A DNA stretch of 64,000 nt, from assembly GCA_040902585.1 (NCBI GenBank), contig JBBDXA010000130.1, positions 66,349 to 130,348 on the forward strand. The letters run 5' to 3'. The notes under the pieces are model-generated. The model was not told the DNA's origin and made no database searches. It saw nothing but the letters and a program-made list of their open reading frames with translations. Each line of letters opens with the position of its first letter. Within the stretch, counting starts at the first letter, position 1. Shown in pieces: positions 23,341 through 35,567 of this stretch. A program made the translations under genes and the position numbers. The DNA is from JBBDXA01 sp040902585 (GTDB lineage Bacteria > Planctomycetota > Phycisphaerae > Phycisphaerales > Phycisphaeraceae).

Positions 23341-24646
23341 GCACACCATTCTCTTGGGATTGGGCCTCAGATGCGAACAGCGAGAAATGGTCCCGCGTGG
23401 GCACGAGCGGCCTTCGGTTGTGTACCTTGAGCATCCACTCGAACAGGCGGAAGCGCCAGCGGACCTTGAACCGCGGCTTGGGGAAGACATAACCCGCCAG
23501 CACCGTGAGCACCGCGCGGTCCACTTTGAACGGGCCTGAGCCGTGCAGCACGAGTTCGCGGAAGCCGTGATCGTAGAAGAGTTCGATGAGCCGCTTGAAC
23601 CACTTCGTGGAGCTGACGACGAACTTCTGATACTGCTTGCGTGCCTTCTCGATGGACCGGCCCTGTTTGATCACGCCGATGAGATGCTCTGCTGTTTTCG
23701 CCGCGCCGATCATGCCCAGGCACACGCCGGTGGAGAAAATAGGATCGAGAAAGAACGCCGCATCGCCGACGAGAAAGAAGCCCGGTCCCGCGCAGGGATC
23801 GCACGTGTAGCTGAAATCGCTGCGGATGAGATTCGTGTCCGGGCCCGTCGCGTTCATCATGCGGTCTTTGACGATCGGGCAGCGCTCGATGCCCCACTGA
23901 AGCATGCGGTCCGCAGGCTTGCCCGCGCGCTTCGCAGCCTCCGGCTCCAGCACGAGGCCGACGCTCGTGGTTTTCTCATCGAGCGGAATGATCCAGAACC
24001 AGCCTTCATCGCACATGGCGATGGTGAGCGTGCCTGCCAGTTCGCCTTCGAGTCGCTTCACGTTCTCATAGTGCGCGAAGTAGGCGACCTTGCGCAGGTG
24101 TTTGTTGTCGAGCAGGCGGCGCGTGCCCAGATGCCTTCCGATGAGCGTGGCTGCGCCTGTGGCATCGATGAAATACCGCGCGGTCAGTCGCCGACCTTCG
24201 CTGGTGACGACGATGACGCTGTCATCCGCCAGCTTCTCGATTGTTTTGATCGTCGCGGGTTGAATGATGGTCGCGCCCGCTTCGATGGCCGCGTCGAGCA
24301 CCATCTTGTCGAAGTCTGCCCTGCCGATGTTGAACGCCTGGTACGGCGCCCGCACCATGGCTTTGGCGAAGGCATAAAACTGGCCGTTGAGCGTGCCGCC
24401 CATGGCGAACTCCGCGCCGCGTTTGGGCATGTGCGGCAGCTTCTTCATGCGCTCCATCAGGCCCAGGTCATCGAGCAGTTTCGCGCCGAAGGGGATGAAC
24501 GATTCGCCGATCTGGAAGCGCGGAAAGGCTGCGCGCTCGACGAGTCCGACACGCACACCAGCACGCGCCAGGACCAGCGCAGCCGTCGCGCCCGAAGGGC
24601 CGGCGCCGGCGATGAGTACGTCGAATTCAGAATCCTGCATGGGCAT
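23312..24646 (-). CDS. FAD-dependent halogenase-like oxidoreductase
   Basis: The chosen ATG at 24646 has AAGGA 8 nt upstream and leads into FDVLIAGAGPSGATAALVLARAG, the GxGxxG FAD fold. ERAAFPRFQIGES follows. EGWFWIIPL matches the W-x-W-x-I-P signature of flavin-dependent halogenases, and GFFLVGDAAFFLDPIFSTGV is the second FAD motif with its Asp. At 444 residues it resembles the CmlS/CndH group more than the longer tryptophan halogenases. Xanthomonadins are brominated and some flexirubins chlorinated, so halogenation of the polyene head is plausible. Some members of the family are only reductases or hydroxylases, so activity is unproven. The C-terminus overlaps the AMP ligase start. Confidence 0.85.
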   Translation of the reverse strand: MPMQDSEFDVLIAGAGPSGATAALVLARAGVRVGLVERAAFPRFQIGESFIPFGAKLLDDLGLMERMKKLPHMPKRGAEFAMGGTLNGQFYAFAKAMVRAPYQAFNIGRADFDKMVLDAAIEAGATIIQPATIKTIEKLADDSVIVVTSEGRRLTARYFIDATGAATLIGRHLGTRRLLDNKHLRKVAYFAHYENVKRLEGELAGTLTIAMCDEGWFWIIPLDEKTTSVGLVLEPEAAKRAGKPADRMLQWGIERCPIVKDRMMNATGPDTNLIRSDFSYTCDPCAGPGFFLVGDAAFFLDPIFSTGVCLGMIGAAKTAEHLIGVIKQGRSIEKARKQYQKFVVSSTKWFKRLIELFYDHGFRELVLHGSGPFKVDRAVLTVLAGYVFPKPRFKVRWRFRLFEWMLKVHNRRPLVPTRDHFSLFASEAQSQENGVHGDVAVSTP

Positions 24647-24677
24647 CGGTGTCATCCTTCGCCGCGAGGGCGTTCGT

Positions 24678-25646
24678 TCACGGCTGGACCGCGCCCAGGT
24701 CGGCGATGCCTTCAATCTCGACGACCAGTCCCGGCCTGCAAAGCACCGCGGGCATCAGTTCAATGGCGCTGGCATGCGGGAACATGTCAGGCAGTTTCGC
24801 CTGGAGGATGTGACGATCATCAGGGCGCGAGAAATAGGCTCGTATGTGTTTGAAGCGTTTCATGGCATCGCTCGTCGCGCCGCCAGGCGGCATCGCCGCC
24901 GCAACGAGGGCGGTCAGGTTCAGTTCGGTTTCGTGAAGCTGGCCTGGCAAATCGTTGTCGTGTCGTGTTTCTTCGCCGACCACACTGGCGGTGCCGGCGG
25001 TGAGAAGCATGGGCGAACCGAAGGCCGCGTCGCCGATGATGAGGCTGCCGCGCGCGAAGGAGGGCGGGATGGGGCCGTAGGTCGGCGAGTAGCGATAGGC
25101 GGGCCGCTGTCTCGGATTTTCGATGGCCTGCGGGCGCTCGCCGCCGGCCAGGACGTGAACGACGAGGTCATCGCTGTGAGCATCAACCGCCGAGGCCGCG
25201 ACGAGGCGCGGTTGAATGTCAGCGGTGGCGAACCATTGTTCCAGGGCCTGATGCCGGGCGGCGTTGAAGACCATGTAACGATTGCGGTTCGCATCAGCAT
25301 CGTCCGCGGGATCGAGCAGTCGCGGCACGTAGTTCCAGAACCGCACAGGCTGCTGATGTCGGCCTTGGCGCAGGGCGGCGGCGAGCTGCGCGTAGGCCGC
25401 GCTCACGGCTGCTTCGAACTGCGGCCTCGATGCGTGTGCGACATCGCGCATACGAACCTGCGCGAAGGTCCACGCATCGGCGACGGTCAGTTCCACATCA
25501 TGGCTGATGCGTGATGCGGGCTTTCGGGATTCATCGCGATGAAGCCAGGGCATGATCCAACCCGGCGCCGCCGGCCCTTCAACCAGGGCGCATGACACCG
25601 CGCTCTTGGTTGAGGTCGTGACCGGATTGGAAGCTGAACGCATCAT
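24678..25646 (-). CDS. Chorismatase (FkbO/Hyg5/XanB2 family), hydroxybenzoate-forming
   Basis: This 322-residue protein has the signatures I recall for chorismatases: VRFWNYVPRLLD, NRYMVFNAARHQAL, AYRYSPTYGPIPPSFAR and LLTAGTASVVGEETRHDND. QLHETELNL follows. XanB2 of this family converts chorismate to 3- or 4-hydroxybenzoate and pyruvate and supplies the xanthomonadin starter. Its place between the ketosynthase and halogenase genes fits that role. It would replace the tyrosine ammonia-lyase route used by many aryl polyene clusters. ATG 25646 is used; a GTG two codons earlier is possible. The gap after the ketosynthase stop is short, so both are in one operon. Confidence 0.87.
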   Translation of the reverse strand: MMRSASNPVTTSTKSAVSCALVEGPAAPGWIMPWLHRDESRKPASRISHDVELTVADAWTFAQVRMRDVAHASRPQFEAAVSAAYAQLAAALRQGRHQQPVRFWNYVPRLLDPADDADANRNRYMVFNAARHQALEQWFATADIQPRLVAASAVDAHSDDLVVHVLAGGERPQAIENPRQRPAYRYSPTYGPIPPSFARGSLIIGDAAFGSPMLLTAGTASVVGEETRHDNDLPGQLHETELNLTALVAAAMPPGGATSDAMKRFKHIRAYFSRPDDRHILQAKLPDMFPHASAIELMPAVLCRPGLVVEIEGIADLGAVQP

Positions 25647-25661
25647 GGTCACCAGTGTAAA

Positions 25662-28037
25662 TCAAAGCGATGAGGCAGGCAGCGCGGCAAGGCGGATGCC
25701 TGTCAGCAGACCCTGAAAATCCGTACAAAGAACGGCGAAATTCGTGGCGCGATCGTTACCCGTCGCAGCCGTCGCCGTGAGACCGAGTTTCGCCGGTTCG
25801 CACCGAAGTCGAGGCAATCGCCCGGTGAGCAGGGCGGCGGCGATGCCCGCCAGCGGTGTGACACTGAACGCATCAGCCGCGTGACCGGCCATGCTTGAAA
25901 GCGTGACCGCGCGGCCTTGGAGCGGGCCGGCTTCGATGAGGTCAAATGCGGTGCCGCAGGCGGAGCTGATCACAGCCGCGGGCCGGCCGAGTTGTTCGTA
26001 GACGCGCTGAGCTTGTGCTTGGAGCTGCTGGGCATCGAGCGAAAGACACGCGGCGCCGGCGGAGGCGATGACCTTCGCGCGCGGCGTGGCCTTGCGCTTT
26101 GCAGCGGCGTCCGCGCTTTCGATGACCAGCGTCACCGCGCCGCAGCCGGTGAGGAAACCGTTGCCGCTAAAGGGCAGTCCCGCGCCCGGTCCGCCGTGCA
26201 GGCCGCAGTGGGCGTAGGCGCTGTCGACGATCTCCGATCGCTCCTCCGCTGCGCTGACGATGATGCGATCCGCCTCACCCATCGCCACGCGCAGCACCGC
26301 CAGGCGCAGGGCATCGAGCCCGCTGGTGCGCGAGCCGATGATCGTCTGGCATCCGCCCTTGAAACCGAAGGCCATGCTCAGGTGAGCGGCTGCGGCGTTG
26401 GGCACGCCCTCGGCAAAGAGCATCGGGTTGGCCGCGTCGATGCCCTGTTCGACGATCTCGCGGTAGTACTGGACGCTGTAGTTGGCCGAGCCGTGCGTGG
26501 AGCCGAGGATCGCGCTGGACCCGGCGCGCTGATCATCATCCAAGCCTGCATCGCGGCAGGCTTCGGTCGTCGCCGCGAGTGAAAGCTTGACGTAGTCACT
26601 CAAACGGCGCACGCGGCGGGCGTTCACGAGTTCTCCCAGTTCCGCATCACTGATCGGCGGGGCGTCTTGGGTGATCGGCTGAGCATTCGCGCTAATCATC
26701 CTCTGCACGAAGGCTTCGTTACCGACCATTCCGGGAAGGACCACGCCGATGCCGGTGATGACCACGTCGCGGGGTGGCGAACCGTTCAGTGTTTCACGTG
26801 AAACCACCGGCAGTGCATCACCACGCCCCAGCACGACACTGGCATTCGCGCCGCCGAAACCGATGGAATTATTCAGCGAAAAGGTGAGCGGCGAAGGCTC
26901 TGCTTTCGCCGTGATGCGAAGGTCAGCGAACTCGAGTTCGGTCGGCGAGGCACCGGCCGTGGGCGGAATGATGCCGTGTTCCAGCGCCATCATGGCGAGG
27001 ATGAGTTCGGTCGCGCCCGCGCCGCCGAGGGTGTGACCCAGGGCGCTCTTGAAGGCGACGATCGGCTTGGTGGGAAGACTCGCGCCGAACACCTGCCGCA
27101 GGGCCGCCTCCTCGCCGCGGTCGTTGTCGGGCGTGCCGGTCGCGTGTGCGGAGATGAGATTGATCTTGTCAGGCGATACGTTGGCGGCGGTAATCGCCTG
27201 CCGCATCGCGCGAAAGGCACCGTCGCCCTGCGGGTGCGGCTGCGTGAGATGATGAGCATCGGCCGATTCGCCGAAGCCCAGGACCTGCGCCAGCGCGTGT
27301 GCTCCTCGTTGGCGTGCATCCGTTTCGCGCTCGAGAACGAGCACGGCATACCCTTCGCCGAGTTTCATGCCTTCGCGGTCGCGGCAGAACGGACGGATCG
27401 GCCCTTTGGCGACCAGACGCAACGCGTTGAAACCGGCGTAGGCATATTCGCTGATCGGGTCGTAGCCGCCGCAGATGACCAGATCGAGTTCACCGCTTCG
27501 CAGCAGCGTCATCGCCAGGCCGACGCTCGCCAGACTGGAGGAACACGCGGAGCAGGTGGTGACCGAAAGGCCGAGCAGTTGTTGGGCGATGACTGAATCG
27601 CGCAGCACGGCGGGCGCGAGAAACGCGCGCAGGGGCTCGGGTGATTTCTCACGGAGAAAGCGCCCAGCCGCTCGCATGCCGTGCAGCGTGGTGCCGATGG
27701 CGATGCCGCAGCGGTGAGCTTCATAAGGCAGCGCATCGCTCGCCTTCGCTTCCGTCAGCGCCTGTTCGATGGCCAGTCGCAGGTATCGGCTCTCGCGCGA
27801 TTGGGTCGAGTCCTCATCCTTCTGCGATGGGATCGCCGGCACCTGTCCGCCGCCGCGCGGGTCCATCGGCGTCTGCTCCAGCGCGGTCAGCGGAACGATG
27901 CCGCTATCGCCGGCGCAGATGCGCCGCCAGGAGTCGGCGCGGCTGAGGCCCAGCGACGTCACCAGCCCCGCGCCGGTGATGACGATACGCGCATCAGCCG
28001 CGTCAGCCGCGACAAGATGGTTCGATCGGTCACTCAT
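25662..28037 (-). CDS. Ketosynthase-chain length factor fusion (two FabF-like domains)
   Basis: The 791-residue protein holds two complete FabF-type folds. In the first, the active-site Cys165 is in SACSSSL, with His298 in SAHATGTPDND and His335 in SALGHTLGGAG, giving an intact C-H-H triad. In the second, residues 425-790, the cysteine position is Arg570 (IGSRTSGLDAL) and the first histidine motif reads SSACGTAFDLI. That half is therefore inactive and resembles a chain length factor. Aryl polyene systems use a separate KS and CLF (ApeO/ApeC); here they are one chain. The ATG overlaps the acyltransferase stop by 8 nt, showing translational coupling. Confidence 0.92.
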   Translation of the reverse strand: MSDRSNHLVAADAADARIVITGAGLVTSLGLSRADSWRRICAGDSGIVPLTALEQTPMDPRGGGQVPAIPSQKDEDSTQSRESRYLRLAIEQALTEAKASDALPYEAHRCGIAIGTTLHGMRAAGRFLREKSPEPLRAFLAPAVLRDSVIAQQLLGLSVTTCSACSSSLASVGLAMTLLRSGELDLVICGGYDPISEYAYAGFNALRLVAKGPIRPFCRDREGMKLGEGYAVLVLERETDARQRGAHALAQVLGFGESADAHHLTQPHPQGDGAFRAMRQAITAANVSPDKINLISAHATGTPDNDRGEEAALRQVFGASLPTKPIVAFKSALGHTLGGAGATELILAMMALEHGIIPPTAGASPTELEFADLRITAKAEPSPLTFSLNNSIGFGGANASVVLGRGDALPVVSRETLNGSPPRDVVITGIGVVLPGMVGNEAFVQRMISANAQPITQDAPPISDAELGELVNARRVRRLSDYVKLSLAATTEACRDAGLDDDQRAGSSAILGSTHGSANYSVQYYREIVEQGIDAANPMLFAEGVPNAAAAHLSMAFGFKGGCQTIIGSRTSGLDALRLAVLRVAMGEADRIIVSAAEERSEIVDSAYAHCGLHGGPGAGLPFSGNGFLTGCGAVTLVIESADAAAKRKATPRAKVIASAGAACLSLDAQQLQAQAQRVYEQLGRPAAVISSACGTAFDLIEAGPLQGRAVTLSSMAGHAADAFSVTPLAGIAAALLTGRLPRLRCEPAKLGLTATAATGNDRATNFAVLCTDFQGLLTGIRLAALPASSL

Positions 28038-29028
28038 GCGGTTGAAGGGCTCTCACCCAGGGTTGGTGAATCACGAGCCATTGCTCGGGATACTTACGGA
28101 CATAGACCTCGATGAGCTGCGTGAGGCTACTGACAGCGGCCGAAAGTGAATCGGCCTGCGCGGCGATATCGACATGAATCGCCGGGTGATTCTCAATGCG
28201 GATCTTTCCGCCGGGCAAGCGCACGGCAAAGACGGGCACGATCGGCGACCTGGTCATCGCCGCGAGTTTCGCGGGGCCCAGGGGCATCTCAATGTGTGAA
28301 TCAAAGAAGGGCATCGGCGTGCCGCGCTGGCCGGGCATCACGCGATCGGCCTGCATCAAAACCGCTTCGCCGCGCTCCAGAGCTTCGCGAATGTCAGCCC
28401 ACGCGCTGAGGCCGTCGTCAATCGGATGTTCGATCACCCCGAGCCTTTGGTGGAGCCTGCTGCGCACCTGTTCGAACGCGCCTGAGCGATCGCGCTGGAA
28501 GACGACGTGAATCTTCGGCTCCGTCTCCAGCAGCGAAGCGACGGCACTTTCAAACGCGCCGAAGTGAGCCGTGGCGACGATGACGCCGCGGCCGAGCTTC
28601 TTCGCTTCGTCATAATGATGCGAGCCTTCGACGCTGGCCACGTCCTGTCGCATCTCCTGCGCTGACATGCGGCCATGCCTGCCGACGTCGTAGACAAACA
28701 TGAAGAAGCTGCGGATCGTGTTCTTCGCGAGGCGGCGGCACTGGGCGTCTGTCGCGTCCTTGCCGAGGATGTGCCGGGCGTTGGCGAGCGTGTTGCGGCG
28801 AAGGGCAGGGGAAAATAGCCAGGCGGCGGTGATCCAGAAACCGACCGTGAACCGGGCGTACCACGGGGCGTGATGCGCCGCCCAGAAAAGATGCCCAAGC
28901 CAGAACGCGGCGAACTTCTGCCGCAGGTTCAGGCGCGGTGCCGGCGCGCGAACAGGCTCAGGCCCGGCGGGGCGGTTGCTGTCCGGCGCGGCGCTCCGCG
29001 GCGGCGCGTTGGGCGGAAAGTACGTCAT
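28030..29028 (-). CDS. LpxL/HtrB-like acyltransferase of the pigment operon
   Basis: The 332-residue protein has a proline-rich N-terminus and a membrane-associated segment (FTVGFWITAAWLFSPALRR). The lysophospholipid/lipid A acyltransferase core follows, with ATAHFGAFESAVA as the H-x4-E active-site motif, then LMQADRVMPGQRGTPMPFF and SPIVPVFAVR. Such acyltransferases in aryl polyene clusters attach the polyene to a lipid or glycolipid head. The start overlaps the LolA gene stop (ATGA) and the end overlaps the ketosynthase start. Confidence 0.88.
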   Translation of the reverse strand: MTYFPPNAPPRSAAPDSNRPAGPEPVRAPAPRLNLRQKFAAFWLGHLFWAAHHAPWYARFTVGFWITAAWLFSPALRRNTLANARHILGKDATDAQCRRLAKNTIRSFFMFVYDVGRHGRMSAQEMRQDVASVEGSHHYDEAKKLGRGVIVATAHFGAFESAVASLLETEPKIHVVFQRDRSGAFEQVRSRLHQRLGVIEHPIDDGLSAWADIREALERGEAVLMQADRVMPGQRGTPMPFFDSHIEMPLGPAKLAAMTRSPIVPVFAVRLPGGKIRIENHPAIHVDIAAQADSLSAAVSSLTQLIEVYVRKYPEQWLVIHQPWVRALQPHE

Positions 29029-29768
29029 GGATTCCTCGGCTCCACCGCCTCCAGCGGACGGACCACGCGCGTGCCTTCGGGCAGCTTCAGTTCGAAGCGA
29101 TCATCCTTGAGGCCGACGTTCAGCTGGATCGCGTCGAAGGTGATCTCGGTACGGTCGCCGTCGATGTCGATCATCTCGATGCGCTGGGCCAGGGCGCGGG
29201 TGGTGTCAATCGTGACGTTCACGCGCGTGATGTGCTTTTTCAGTTCCTCACTGCGCGGCGTGAGGCTCAGGTGCAGGCGGTCCGCCTCCTTTTCTTTATC
29301 GCCATCTTTCGGTCCGGCCGCCCGTTCCACCTTGAAACTCCCAAGCAGCACATCCAGTCGCGGCAGTGGCGATGCGACGACGGAAGCGAGCCGTTCGTCG
29401 ATGAAATACACCTCGACGATCTTCTGTTGTGGATAGTGAATGCGGATTTCCTTCGCGCTGGTGAGCGTGGTGGAAGGCGAAGGCTTGGTCACATCCCATC
29501 TCATCTGCTGTCCCTTGATCAGCACATCCCCCTGCGAAACCAGCGGTTTCTTCAGGAGCGACACATGCTTGGTCTGCGTGAAGCGGGCCTGCATGTCCTT
29601 GATCTTCGCCAGGCGTTCGTCCAGTTCCTTCAGTTGTTTGAGCAGTGCGGGCTCGACCTCCGGCGCGTCTTGCGGCGACGCCTTGGGCGTATCGTCCTGG
29701 CCGGCTGCAAGCGTCGTCAGGAGCGACAGCACGACGGCGGCGGCAAGTTGTGCGAGGTGGTGCTTCAT
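29025..29768 (-). CDS. LolA-like outer-membrane lipoprotein carrier protein
   Basis: The signal peptide MKHHLAQLAAAVVLSLLTTLAAG is followed by a 225-residue LolA-type domain. Its core strands include KDMQARFTQTKHVSLLKKPLVSQG, MRWDVTKPSPSTTLTSAKEIRIHYP and KIVEVYFI. Clusters for aryl polyenes carry a LolA homologue thought to ferry the lipid-linked pigment across the periplasm. There are 4-nt ATGA overlaps with the genes on both sides, which mark a coupled operon. Confidence 0.88.
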   Translation of the reverse strand: MKHHLAQLAAAVVLSLLTTLAAGQDDTPKASPQDAPEVEPALLKQLKELDERLAKIKDMQARFTQTKHVSLLKKPLVSQGDVLIKGQQMRWDVTKPSPSTTLTSAKEIRIHYPQQKIVEVYFIDERLASVVASPLPRLDVLLGSFKVERAAGPKDGDKEKEADRLHLSLTPRSEELKKHITRVNVTIDTTRALAQRIEMIDIDGDRTEITFDAIQLNVGLKDDRFELKLPEGTRVVRPLEAVEPRNP

Positions 29769-30493
29769 TCAAAAACCATCGCCAGCGATCCCTCGGCCAG
29801 GGTCTGATTATCGAGCGCCGCCCGCACTTGGAAACTGCTGATGGAGCCGACGGTGTTGAGATGTCGCGCGGTGAGCAGGATGTCAGCGGGAGGCCTGGCG
29901 ACGGCGCGGTAACGGATATCCAGATGCGCGATGCGCCCTGCCCGCGGCGAAGCCGGTGCTGCTTCGCCTGCCTTCGGCGCCGCGAAGACCACGCCGCTGA
30001 GCTGCGCCATCGATTCACCCAGGAGTACGCCGGGCACGATCGGGTTGCCTGGAAAATGTCCCGCGAAAAAGGGCTCACTGCCCGTGACCTTCCACACGCC
30101 TTCGCCCGACTCGCCCGGGACGAGTTTCAGAATGCTGGTGATAAAGCGAAACGCTTCACCGTGCGGCAGGCCGGCGAGTGCATCCTGAAGCGAACCGGTC
30201 GCGGCAGGTGCGGCCGCGGCGGCAGGGTTGGCGAGGAACTCTTCGAGGAAGGCCGTCACCGTGTGGATCGATTTGAACGTGGCCCGGCCCAGCGCTTCCT
30301 TGGGAATCTTGATCTTGAATTCCTTTTCGATGCCCGTGACCAGCAGCAGAGCGTCGAGCGAGTCCAGGTCCGTGTCGGTGCCGAAGAGCGGCGTGTCGTC
30401 ATCGAGCCTGATCTCCTCGCCCAATTTCAAATCCCGGCGAAGGATCATGCGGATGCGTTCGGGCAGGCTGAGTGTGGATTCAGTGGACAACAT
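29765..30493 (-). CDS. Acyl carrier protein fused to FabZ-type 3-hydroxyacyl-ACP dehydratase
   Basis: Residues 1-90 form an acyl carrier protein with the phosphopantetheine serine in DTDLDSLDALL. After an alanine-rich linker, residues 105-242 form a hotdog dehydratase with AGHFPGNPIVPGVLLGESMAQ. That stretch carries the catalytic His and the Glu of the FabZ/FabA family. In most aryl polyene loci the carriers and dehydratases are separate proteins. The single chain would keep each dehydration step next to the carrier and favour polyene formation. It starts 42 nt after the GT2 gene and overlaps the LolA start by 4 nt. Confidence 0.9.
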   Translation of the reverse strand: MLSTESTLSLPERIRMILRRDLKLGEEIRLDDDTPLFGTDTDLDSLDALLLVTGIEKEFKIKIPKEALGRATFKSIHTVTAFLEEFLANPAAAAAPAATGSLQDALAGLPHGEAFRFITSILKLVPGESGEGVWKVTGSEPFFAGHFPGNPIVPGVLLGESMAQLSGVVFAAPKAGEAAPASPRAGRIAHLDIRYRAVARPPADILLTARHLNTVGSISSFQVRAALDNQTLAEGSLAMVFE

Positions 30494-30535
30494 TTCACTC
30501 CAACAGAGAAACGAAACATCAGGCGATCGGGTTCG

Positions 30536-31810
30536 TCATTTCGACGGTGCCTGCGAACCGGGCAGGGCTGCTGCTGCTGCGTTTGAGCCGCGCGGCCGGC
30601 GCGACAGTATCGCCCAGATCACGAAGAATGCCAGAACGGTCGTGACCGTGCCCACGAGGAGCGATCCGATGAGCCATTCCAGCGGGGCCCGGCCTAAGAG
30701 ATCGAGGGTGCCCGTGAGCCAGGAAAAATCGAATGCTGAAAGATCAGGCACCGACCATTGCAGCAGCAGATGCCCGATGAAAAGCGACGCGATTACAACG
30801 AGCGGCCCCAGCGGCGGCAGCGAGATCAGTGAACCGGCGAGCATGGAAAGAGGATGCAGCCGCCATCGCCGCGCGGTGTAGAAAGCGATGAGCGGTTGCA
30901 GCGGATAGAGCGGCAGGCAGCCGATGAACACGCCGATCGCCAGTCCCGCCGCCAGCGCGGTCTGTTGCCCGGAATCGCCGCGCGCCTGTTGCATCAGGCC
31001 GGCCGGGTGCATCCACTCGAGCCAAGGCTGCTTGCGGCGCGGGGCCTTCGTCTTCGCCGTGCAGCGGTGCGGCAGGAGGAACCATTCGCGAATGAGCAGC
31101 AGAAGCTGAAGCAGGATGCCGTGCGCCGAATCAAGGAGCGGTCGAAAGTGACTCACTCTTTCTTCAGGCGGCGCGTACCGGCTCGTCACCGGCACCGGTA
31201 CCACCGACCAGCCTGCCCACAGGGCCCGCGTGATGATCTCACTTTCAAATGCATAACGACTGGTGCGACAGGGAACGCCTTCAAGGAGGGCCAAAGGATA
31301 AACGCGCAGGCCGCACTGACTGTCGCGAACCCACTGGCCGGTGGAGCCGTGGATCGCCAGGTTGGCCATGCGTCGCCCGAGCATGGAAGCGCCGGGGGTC
31401 TCTCCTGTCGCGCTGGTGCGCTCGCCGAGGATGAGCGCGGTCGGCTCCTTCGCCGCGGCTTCCAGCAGTGAGGGAATGTCGGAAGGGGCATGCTGACCAT
31501 CCGTGTCGATCGTGACCGCATGCGTGTAGCCGCGGCGGCCCGCTTCGTCGAAGCCTGTGCGAAGGGCGGCGGCCTTGCCCTGGTTCTTTTCGTGCATCAC
31601 CACCGTCACGGCAGCGGCCGGCTGCGAGGCGATGAAGGTCTGCAATCGCGCGGTTGTGTCATCCGTGCAGCCGTCGTTCACCACAATCACCGGCAGCCCC
31701 AGAGCGCGAACGCCTGCGAGAACAGTACACAGCGTGGCGGCATTGTTGTAAGTGGGTGCCACCACGACGGGACGGATGAGAGGCGATTGGCTGTGTTCTC
31801 CCTGATTCAC
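30536..31810 (-). CDS. Glycosyltransferase family 2 fused to DUF2062 membrane domain
   Basis: The start is GTG at 31810. Residues 1-240 are a GT-A glycosyltransferase (VVAPTYNNAATLCTVL, VIVVNDGCTDDTTARL, TIDTDGQHAPSDI as the DxD region, GERTSATGETPGASM). Residues about 265-400 are a DUF2062 membrane domain (ALAAGLAIGVFIGCLPLYPLQPLIAFYTARR, SLPPLGPLVVIASLFIGHLLL). GT2 enzymes occur in aryl polyene and xanthomonadin loci and probably work on the lipid or sugar anchor. This is the first gene of the operon; the 108-bp divergent region before it holds a possible TATGAT -10 at 31837-31842. Confidence 0.88.
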   Translation of the reverse strand: MNQGEHSQSPLIRPVVVAPTYNNAATLCTVLAGVRALGLPVIVVNDGCTDDTTARLQTFIASQPAAAVTVVMHEKNQGKAAALRTGFDEAGRRGYTHAVTIDTDGQHAPSDIPSLLEAAAKEPTALILGERTSATGETPGASMLGRRMANLAIHGSTGQWVRDSQCGLRVYPLALLEGVPCRTSRYAFESEIITRALWAGWSVVPVPVTSRYAPPEERVSHFRPLLDSAHGILLQLLLLIREWFLLPHRCTAKTKAPRRKQPWLEWMHPAGLMQQARGDSGQQTALAAGLAIGVFIGCLPLYPLQPLIAFYTARRWRLHPLSMLAGSLISLPPLGPLVVIASLFIGHLLLQWSVPDLSAFDFSWLTGTLDLLGRAPLEWLIGSLLVGTVTTVLAFFVIWAILSRRPRGSNAAAAALPGSQAPSK

Positions 31811-31836
31811 ATAGGCCCCATGAGTAAGCCGCTGGC

Positions 31837-31842
31837 ATCATA
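31837..31842 (-). promoter_or_regulatory. Possible -10 box for the pigment operon
   Basis: TATGAT lies 26 nt before the GTG start of the first operon gene, inside the divergent intergenic region. No matching -35 was seen. Confidence 0.35.
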
Positions 31843-31905
31843 ATGCGACAGGCAGCGCCCGTCGATTACGTCAATATAGTTCACTGGTCGCAGGGCAGGA
31901 GGGAT

Positions 31906-31911
31906 TAGAAT
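31906..31911 (+). promoter_or_regulatory. -10 box TAGAAT before the PSD1 cytochrome gene
   Basis: TAGAAT ends 7 nt before the ATG at 31919. The nearest AGGAGG lies 16 nt or more before the ATG, too far to serve it. Confidence 0.45.
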
Positions 31912-31918
31912 GGTCCGC

Positions 31919-35557
<3,639 letters not shown>

Positions 35558-35567
35558 ACGTGAAAGT

